IMG/VR virus record: IMGVR_UViG_3300030419_003628
Coordinates: 1 to 36,735 of that record
DNA: 36,735 nt
Reading direction: 5' to 3' (one strand)
Origin: a virus
Below the pieces are notes generated by a model. It was not told the DNA's origin. It ran no database searches and worked only from the letters and a program-made list of their open reading frames with translations. This document shows positions 32,067-36,735 of this stretch, piece by piece. The position numbers and the translations under genes are program-made. Numbering within the stretch: the first letter of the stretch is position 1; the number at the start of each line of letters is the position of its first letter.

Positions 32067-32492
32067 ATGGCAACTGAATTTACCAAATTAGATAAAACTT
32101 TTAATGTTACTCCAGAAGTAGTAGAAGAAAAGAAATCTATTGAGAGGGTAAATCCAGCTCCTGATAGACTTACTAAAGATGATATTACTAGAGATTATGA
32201 GTATACAAGAGGGAATCTTTATAGTATAATTGAGAAAGGACAGGAAGCGATTGATGGTATCCTTGAATTAGCTCAAGAAAGTGAAATGCCAAGAGCATAT
32301 GAAGTTGCTGGACAATTAATTAAAAGTGTCTCTGATGCTACTGATAAATTGATGGATCTTCAGAAGAAATTGAAGGATGTTAATGCAGAAGAAAAATCTG
32401 GTCCTACCAATGTAACTAATAATGCTTTGTTTGTGGGATCTACTGCGGACCTTGCAAAATTAATCAAAGGAGAAACGTCCAAAAAGGTCTGA
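32067..32492 (+). CDS. 16: small terminase subunit gp16
   Basis: Homologue of T4 gp16, the ring-forming small terminase that selects DNA and regulates the packaging motor; 141 aa against 164. Shared features are RDYEYTRGNLYSIIEKGQEA (equivalent to the T4 DDYGVVRRNMHFQQQ stretch), the central coiled-coil helix pair (ESEMPRAYEVAGQLIKSVSD; ATDKLMDLQKKLKDV) and the C-terminal NVTNNALFVGSTADLAKLI, which matches the T4 NATVFMGSPTELM end. It is coupled to gp15 and, unlike T4, is separated from gp17 by five other genes. Confidence 0.9.
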   Translation: MATEFTKLDKTFNVTPEVVEEKKSIERVNPAPDRLTKDDITRDYEYTRGNLYSIIEKGQEAIDGILELAQESEMPRAYEVAGQLIKSVSDATDKLMDLQKKLKDVNAEEKSGPTNVTNNALFVGSTADLAKLIKGETSKKV

Positions 32493-32500
32493 AATAAATA
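32493..32500 (+). promoter_or_regulatory. late-promoter-like octamer before the fibre gene
   Basis: AATAAATA starts at the base after the gp16 stop codon and ends 25 nt before the GTG start of the fibre gene. Confidence 0.55.
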
Positions 32501-32524
32501 TAACTGTAGATGGAGTATTTTTAG

Positions 32525-34975
32525 GTGCCACTCAAAAAGCCGTCAGAATTTTATCTTAAGAATCCTTCCACCTCTATGGATGAGGTTAAGGAGGGTCTTA
32601 ATGTTGCTGCACCTGAAAAGATAGAGAATCTTAATGAAGCATTTAATGTTTTTAAGACCAATCTAAATCACATTCAGACAATCTCTGATTTTACTAATAA
32701 GTTTGATACTTTTGAGTCTAATGTTGCTAAGGTAGAATTACTCTCAAAGAATGTAGAAGAGATAAGAGAAAATATTGATAATCTTATTAAGCAAGAAGAT
32801 TTAGATGAAGCCATGACGGCACATCTTTTCTTTGTAGAGGAATCCATAAAGAATGTTCAGGATAAGGTAAAGACTCTAAATTCTAAGAGTGTTTTAAATA
32901 TAAAGGAAGAATTTGCTACTTTATCATCTACCGTAAATAATTTTGTAGGTGTAGAAGTACCTGCATATAAAACATTAATAGTAGATTCTGAAAGAAGAGT
33001 TGATAATAGGTTTAGTAATTTTAAGGAGGATTTGACTTCTCAAGTGGAAGGAGTTCATGATGAGATACGTTCTAGTTTGGTTAAGGTAACTAAGAATATT
33101 GAATCTATTAATGAAAATAAGGTTTCTTCAGTAAAAGAAGAAGTTAAAGGTATTGGTAAAAAAGTAGAAAATTTAGTGGAAAAGGTTTTACCATCCTATA
33201 AAAAGTTCTTTGCCGATACTCAAATAAATGTTGAGGAAAGGATCTCTCACATAAGTGATACAGCACAGGAAATTGAAGATCAATATAAATCCAATATCAA
33301 TGATATAAAAGAAAAATTTGAGGAATTTGTTGGTCAAGAAGTCCCTAAGTATAAGGATCTTTTAGTAGAAACTAAAGTAAAAAGTGAAAAGGAAATCAAA
33401 GAGATATCCAATGAAATGGGTGTTAGAATTTCCCTTATTAATAAGAGTGTTGATGATCTTCAAGAAAGAGTTGATAATAAAGAGATTGAATTAAACGAAA
33501 ATTTAATTAAAAAGACTGAAGAGATTGAGGATCTTCTTGAAGACCTAACTAAATTATCCAACACTTATGACGCACTTCAGAAAGATTTTAGACAAAGAGA
33601 AGTTGCTGAAAGTAAGAAATTGGACGGATATGAAGAGAGATTGACAGGTTTCTCTAAGAGAATTGATAATATAGAAGACACTCTCACAGAAAATATTTGT
33701 GAATTGCAAGAGAATTTAGATACTAGTACTTCTAAGTATTATGAGGAGATGAAGAACACAGTAGTTCCTACTGTAGTTAATTTTGAACAAAGATTATCAT
33801 CTCAACTTAAAGAGATGAAAATAGATTTTGCGGTAAATGAAAAGCATATTAAGGATTTACAAGAAGATTTTAAAGGTATTGTAAATAAGTTACGTGTAGA
33901 TACCTTAGTAGAAGAAGTTACTGAAACTAATGAGAAAAATTTATCTAAGGTAAGAACTGAATTAATTAATAAAGTCAATCGTTTAGAAGAAATTATAGAA
34001 ATATATGAGGAGAAAATTTCACCAAAACTTAAGGTGGGATCTGTTACCATAAATGAGGGTCTATTAAATATTAAACCAGATACAGATAATTCGGATCCTC
34101 TTACTCCTTTAGATCAGAATTATGTAACTGTAGAAGATTTACAAAATCACTATAAACTTTTTATTAATAGAGTTCAGCAACAATTAGCAACTCTTGGTGG
34201 AGGTGGTGAAGTATTTCTTGCACGTATGCAGGATGTTGATGTTGGTGCAGGTATACAAACTAACAATTGGGTTTTAGCATGGGACACTAGTTCGGAATTA
34301 TTTGTTCCTTCCGAAGGTGGTTCTGCTGGTGCTGCGGGTACTTGGGCATCAAGTAGTGTTGGTGTTAGTACCACTAAGAATGTAGGTATAGGAACTGATC
34401 CAAATGCTTCTTATAAGTTATATGTAAGTACTGGAAGTACAGTAGATACTGTTGCTTATTTTGATGGTAGTATTAGTGTTGGTGGAACTACTTATTCTGA
34501 AGATGTCAAGAATATTGATTCTATTGGTATTATTACTGCTCGATCCGATATAAGAGGTTCTGGTAATTTATCCATAACTGGTATTACTACATTATCTTCA
34601 TCAGCAGGAACTGGTGCAGTTAAAACTGGAATGGGAAATACTGCTTTGATTGTTGAGGGTCATGGTCGTATAACTGGTGTTTTAACGGTAGGACAATCAA
34701 GTATTACTATTGATGGAAGTAATAATAAGGTACAAGTTGGTACAGGAATTACTTTAGATGCTGCAAATGGTGTAATCCAAGCACCTGATCTTAAAGTAAC
34801 AGGAACATCTGGAACACTAAATCCACCAGTAATGACTACAACACAAAGAGATGATCTTGACCCCGATACAGGATCTCTTATTTTTAATTCTACAAGTGGT
34901 CAGTTAGAAGTTTGGAATGGAACGTCATGGGCTGGCGTAGGTGCTGTTAATAACCTCACAATATCCAACCTCTAA
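32525..34975 (+). CDS. coiled-coil fibre protein, fibritin/whisker-like candidate (816 aa)
   Basis: Starts with GTG (GTG CCA CTC); the N-terminus reads MPLKKPSEFYLKNP, a form I recall from cyanophage fibre-like proteins. Residues about 30-540 are a long Glu/Lys/Ile/Asn coiled coil, with repeated breaks of the form FVGxEVPxYK (near residues 139, 218, 267 and a weaker one at 411) that look like hinges. The C-terminal ~250 residues are a beta-rich fibre head with IGIITARSDI/ITGITTL-type repeats and a final TTTQRDDLDPDTGSLIFNS / QLEVWNGTSWAGV segment, a common phage fibre ending. In T4 the neck whisker gene wac is just before gp13; here a whisker-like gene lies between gp16 and gp17. It could instead be a tail or side fibre. 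A trimer is expected. Confidence 0.7.
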   Translation: MPLKKPSEFYLKNPSTSMDEVKEGLNVAAPEKIENLNEAFNVFKTNLNHIQTISDFTNKFDTFESNVAKVELLSKNVEEIRENIDNLIKQEDLDEAMTAHLFFVEESIKNVQDKVKTLNSKSVLNIKEEFATLSSTVNNFVGVEVPAYKTLIVDSERRVDNRFSNFKEDLTSQVEGVHDEIRSSLVKVTKNIESINENKVSSVKEEVKGIGKKVENLVEKVLPSYKKFFADTQINVEERISHISDTAQEIEDQYKSNINDIKEKFEEFVGQEVPKYKDLLVETKVKSEKEIKEISNEMGVRISLINKSVDDLQERVDNKEIELNENLIKKTEEIEDLLEDLTKLSNTYDALQKDFRQREVAESKKLDGYEERLTGFSKRIDNIEDTLTENICELQENLDTSTSKYYEEMKNTVVPTVVNFEQRLSSQLKEMKIDFAVNEKHIKDLQEDFKGIVNKLRVDTLVEEVTETNEKNLSKVRTELINKVNRLEEIIEIYEEKISPKLKVGSVTINEGLLNIKPDTDNSDPLTPLDQNYVTVEDLQNHYKLFINRVQQQLATLGGGGEVFLARMQDVDVGAGIQTNNWVLAWDTSSELFVPSEGGSAGAAGTWASSSVGVSTTKNVGIGTDPNASYKLYVSTGSTVDTVAYFDGSISVGGTTYSEDVKNIDSIGIITARSDIRGSGNLSITGITTLSSSAGTGAVKTGMGNTALIVEGHGRITGVLTVGQSSITIDGSNNKVQVGTGITLDAANGVIQAPDLKVTGTSGTLNPPVMTTTQRDDLDPDTGSLIFNSTSGQLEVWNGTSWAGVGAVNNLTISNL

Positions 34976-35550
34976 TGAAAAAGTTTAGAGAGTATATTAA
35001 GGAAGCTGCACCCACTAATGCAACTGGATCACAGATTTCTAATTTTGATCCTTTACTTTTTCCTCAAGATATAGACCTTTTGGATCAGGGATATCAGACT
35101 CCTGCAGAACCTGGATTAAGTAAGTGGGCAAGATGGGCTAACGTATATCCCGTGATGAAAGTATCTCTTGACGACAACTTGGGAGATGGTCCATCTATTG
35201 ATGCAATGGTTCGTGCATCACAGCAATATACTAATATAATGGATAGAAATGTTCAGGACACGATAAAGAAGAACTATTCTAAATTCATGGGAGAATCTAA
35301 AGAAAAGTTGACATGTCCTGATGGTATGAGATATGATAAGAAGTTGAATGCCTGTGTTCCTTTAATCAGTAAATCCAAAACCATTGGACGTTGGTGGGGT
35401 GTAGGAAGACATCATCATCAAACTACTAATGGAAATGGCAACGGTAATGGGTCCGATAACGGTAATGGAAGTGGCAATGGCCATTCTGGCAATGGTAATG
35501 GTGGCAGCAGCAACGGTGGGGGTGGCAATGGTGGTGGAAACGGAGGATGA
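34975..35550 (+). CDS. 191-aa protein with capsid-targeting-like leader and Gly/Asn-rich tail
   Basis: ATG overlaps the stop of the fibre gene (TAATG). The first 11 residues, MKKFREYIKEA, follow the same pattern as the T4 internal-protein capsid-targeting leader (M-K-x-[FY]-x-E-[FY]-I-x-E-A), and IKE|A is a good site for the T4-type prohead protease gp21. That suggests a protein packed in the head and cleaved there, possibly injected with DNA. The middle has DPLLFPQDIDLLDQGY, SKWARWANVYPVMKV and a short Cys motif (CPDGMRYDKKLNACVP). After an RWWGVGRHHH segment the last 40 residues are almost only Asn, Gly and Ser. No enzyme fold is recognised. It lies between fibre and DUF2997 genes. Confidence 0.7.
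   Translation: MKKFREYIKEAAPTNATGSQISNFDPLLFPQDIDLLDQGYQTPAEPGLSKWARWANVYPVMKVSLDDNLGDGPSIDAMVRASQQYTNIMDRNVQDTIKKNYSKFMGESKEKLTCPDGMRYDKKLNACVPLISKSKTIGRWWGVGRHHHQTTNGNGNGNGSDNGNGSGNGHSGNGNGGSSNGGGGNGGGNGG
35428..35547 (+). repeat. low-complexity Asn-Gly/Ser tract
   Basis: Forty codons made almost entirely of GGN, AAY and AGY; it begins as alternating Asn-Gly and becomes Gly-rich at the end of the 191-aa protein. The short-unit repetition (such as GGTAATG and GGCAATGG) makes slippage and length variation likely, and it is GC-richer than its surroundings. Confidence 0.85.
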
Positions 35551-35556
35551 TAAATA
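35549..35556 (+). promoter_or_regulatory. late-promoter-like octamer GATAAATA
   Basis: GATAAATA overlaps the stop codon of the 191-aa protein and ends 22 nt before the DUF2997 ATG. It matches the NATAAATA consensus I recall for cyanophage late boxes. Confidence 0.5.
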
Positions 35557-35577
35557 ACTTAACATATAATGTAACAA

Positions 35578-35787
35578 ATGGCACAACAGTCTATTAAGTT
35601 TACAATTCGACAAGACGGCACGGTAACTGAAGAAGTTATGGGTGTTGTTGGAGCTGACTGTGAAAATCTCACTAAAAGAATTGAGGAGAGATTGGGAGTA
35701 GTAGAAAGAGTCGAACATAAACCAGAGTACTATCAACAAAAACAAACAGAAGATGTCTCACTTCACATGCATCAAAACCAAAATTAA
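35578..35787 (+). CDS. DUF2997-family protein
   Basis: A 69-aa protein of the DUF2997 family: IKFTIRQDGTVTEEVMGVVG, then C-x-x-x-T-x-x-[IL]-E (CENLTKRIEERLG) and a late PEYYQQK. In cyanobacteria DUF2997 proteins are often encoded beside Ycf35 (DUF1257), and here the two overlap by 35 nt, so the pair appears to have been acquired and kept together. The family has no known reaction; the conserved Cys may bind metal or be redox-active, which is only a guess. The C-terminal His/Gln-rich end (HMHQNQN) is read in the same bases as the start of Ycf35. No clear Shine-Dalgarno. Confidence 0.82.
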   Translation: MAQQSIKFTIRQDGTVTEEVMGVVGADCENLTKRIEERLGVVERVEHKPEYYQQKQTEDVSLHMHQNQN

Positions 35788-36145
35788 AGAAAGACCGTAT
35801 TTGATTGAAGCACTTCAACTCATGGGACATGATGTTGAGGAAAATAAAGTATTGGTTATTAATAATCCATCTCATGCAGAACAGCATCCAGATTTTCATG
35901 CAGAAGTAGCGATTAGAAATGATATTGGATTTAGATGGAATAAGAATCTAGAAACTTATGAGTTAGTTGCTGAACTTGATACTTGGGATTTAGATGTTCC
36001 TGTTAGCAGATTCATTGATAAACTTACTCAACAATATGCTAGAGCAACCCTTCATAACACTGTAAAAGAAGAAGGATTTGAGGTTCAGGAGGAATGGGAA
36101 ATGACTGATAATACCATAGAATTGACAGTTACTCGTTGGGTTTAA
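35753..36145 (+). CDS. ycf35: Ycf35-like protein (DUF1257)
   Basis: A 130-aa homologue of Ycf35/DUF1257, a protein conserved in cyanobacteria and in some algal plastid genomes whose function is not established. The family start MSHFTCIKTKIKERPYLIEAL is clear, and so is the C-terminal half (FIDKLTQQYARATLHNTVKE, then EGFEVQEEW and TIELTVTRWV), which corresponds to the family Q-x-YA...V...EGF...I.L.V.R pattern. The length is normal for the family. The start lies 35 nt inside the DUF2997 gene in a different frame. A cyanobacterial-lineage gene here supports a cyanobacterial host and suggests a host-derived (auxiliary) gene pair. The position between the terminase subunits is unusual compared with T4. 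Confidence 0.85.
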   Translation: MSHFTCIKTKIKERPYLIEALQLMGHDVEENKVLVINNPSHAEQHPDFHAEVAIRNDIGFRWNKNLETYELVAELDTWDLDVPVSRFIDKLTQQYARATLHNTVKEEGFEVQEEWEMTDNTIELTVTRWV

Positions 36146-36151
36146 TAAATA
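36144..36151 (+). promoter_or_regulatory. late-promoter-like octamer before the 121-aa gene
   Basis: AATAAATA overlaps the end of the Ycf35-like gene and ends 25 nt before ATG 36176. An AAGGAG at 36155-36160 is a strong ribosome-binding sequence but sits 15 nt from the start, longer than usual. Confidence 0.5.
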
Positions 36152-36175
36152 CCTAAGGAGACCTGCGTTCTTTCA

Positions 36176-36541
36176 ATGAAATCCTTTAGTCAATTTGAAG
36201 AATCTGTAAAGATAGAAGATGCTAATGGAAATCTATCTGCGGAGATAATCGATATTATTAAACCAGAGCCTCTTAAACCCACTTATAACAATATCCAATG
36301 GGAGGATTTGTCAGAAGTGAGAAGGATGCCTAATTATAATAAGCCTGGAAATATAATACAAATTCATTTAGCATGGAGAGGGAAGACATTTGTTATTCAG
36401 ATGTTTTTTCCTTCAGTTAAGAAACCTTCTAGAAAAGAAGTTATAGACCAGATGCAAAAGGTATATCCTGGTGCTAGACTTTGGAGTTATCATGTGTCTG
36501 AATACGATGCGGGGGAGCCGATTCTTCAAGCAGGAGATTGA
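36176..36541 (+). CDS. 121-aa conserved-looking hypothetical protein upstream of gp17
   Basis: The function is not recognised. The N-terminus MKSFSQFEESVKIEDANG resembles the M-K-x-F-x-x-F leader seen on T4 internal head proteins and on the 191-aa protein of this window, but the cleavage site is poorer (no clear [IL]-x-E-[AG]). The rest is a compact soluble domain: WEDLSEVRRMPNYNKPGNI, IIQIHLAWRGKTFVIQMFFP, RKEVIDQMQKVYPGARLWSYH and a short end GEPILQAGD. The alternating beta-alpha order and absence of membrane segments suggest a small folded domain. It ends 2 nt before gp17, so translation is probably coupled to the large terminase. Similar genes are, as I recall, common just before gp17 in cyanophages. 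Confidence 0.7.
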   Translation: MKSFSQFEESVKIEDANGNLSAEIIDIIKPEPLKPTYNNIQWEDLSEVRRMPNYNKPGNIIQIHLAWRGKTFVIQMFFPSVKKPSRKEVIDQMQKVYPGARLWSYHVSEYDAGEPILQAGD

Positions 36542-36543
36542 TT

Positions 36544-36735
36544 ATGCCAACGATGGATGAGGTTTACCTAGGTAATCCGTTATTAAAAAAAGCGAATGTC
36601 AAGCAAGAATTTACTAAAGAGCAAATTTTAGAATTTGTTGCTTGTAAGAATGATCCTGTTTATTTTGCAAAACAGCATGTAAAGATTGTTAGTTTGGATG
36701 AAGGTCTTGTCCCTTTCCAACCTTATGATTTTCAA
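36544..36735 (+). CDS. 17: large terminase gp17, 5' part
   Basis: The first 64 codons of the large terminase, which carries the ATPase that drives DNA into the head and the nuclease that cuts it; the gene runs off the window before the Walker A motif. The N-terminus (LGNPLLKKANVKQEFTKEQI, then FVACKNDPVYFAKQHVKIV and VPFQPYDFQ) matches the T4-type gp17 pattern, in which NDPxYFAxxHxKI and a following P-[FY]-x-x-YxFQ lead into the ATPase domain. The gene starts 2 nt after the preceding stop, with AGGAG at 36532-36536 as a good ribosome binding site. Confidence 0.9.
   Translation, partial: MPTMDEVYLGNPLLKKANVKQEFTKEQILEFVACKNDPVYFAKQHVKIVSLDEGLVPFQPYDFQ

Noticed and set aside
35403-35424. Histidine run (RHHHQ) as an affinity-tag-like or cloning artefact
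   Set aside because: Only three His codons in a row inside an otherwise natural phage gene; no vector sequence nearby.
1-36735. tRNA genes, photosynthesis genes (psbA, hli) and integrase/attachment sites, often found in cyanophages
   Set aside because: Looked for in the gaps and the protein translations; none is present in this window.

Overview
This window is a stretch of the late structural region of a T4-like marine myovirus, most probably a cyanophage of Prochlorococcus or Synechococcus. Three things point that way. The order is gp25-gp6-gp7-gp8-(DUF4815 structural protein)-gp13-gp14-gp15-gp16-...-gp17. The composition is visibly AT-rich. A cyanobacterial/plastid-type Ycf35 (DUF1257) gene and its DUF2997 partner sit among the packaging genes. 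All genes lie on the + strand and are tightly packed: no gap exceeds 300 bases, and I see no tRNA, rRNA, CRISPR array or insertion sequence.

Layout. 1-459: the end of a 2-oxoglutarate/Fe(II) dioxygenase cut by the window edge. 456-1863: what looks like one self-contained transcription unit. It starts with a perfect TTGACA-17-TATAAT promoter, carries a glycosyltransferase and four overlapping micro-genes (55, 32, 55 and 47 codons, one of them a membrane peptide), and ends at a strong hairpin/T-tract terminator. 1880-4449: a small acidic protein, then gp25 and gp6 of the baseplate wedge. 4451-18874: one open frame of 4807 codons, a giant gp7-like wedge protein. It has a recognisable N-terminal core, a YHYH-type domain, many Gly-x-Gly-Tyr repeats, NHGF-type repeats and a C-terminal set of about five 85-residue repeats. 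18906-28675: gp8, a 2531-aa DUF4815-type structural protein and two small virion-associated candidates. 28698-32492: gp13 and gp14 (neck), gp15 (tail terminator) and gp16 (small terminase). 32525-36541: a coiled-coil fibre (fibritin/whisker-like position), a protein with a T4 internal-protein-like capsid-targeting leader, the DUF2997/Ycf35 pair and a conserved-looking unknown. 36544-end: the start of gp17, the large terminase.

How it works together. Most genes build the baseplate, neck, tail end and packaging motor. A late-promoter-like octamer (AATAAATA/GATAAATA, related to the T4 late TATAAATA) recurs in the short gaps, mostly 14-25 nt before a start codon, suggesting one late regulon driven by a gp55/gp33-like system encoded elsewhere. 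Several small repeat modules recur in different structural proteins (gp7, gp8, gp14, gp15, the DUF4815 protein), as if beta-rich building blocks had been copied between virion components.

All family assignments are from reading the translated sequence and remembered family signatures; no database search was run.
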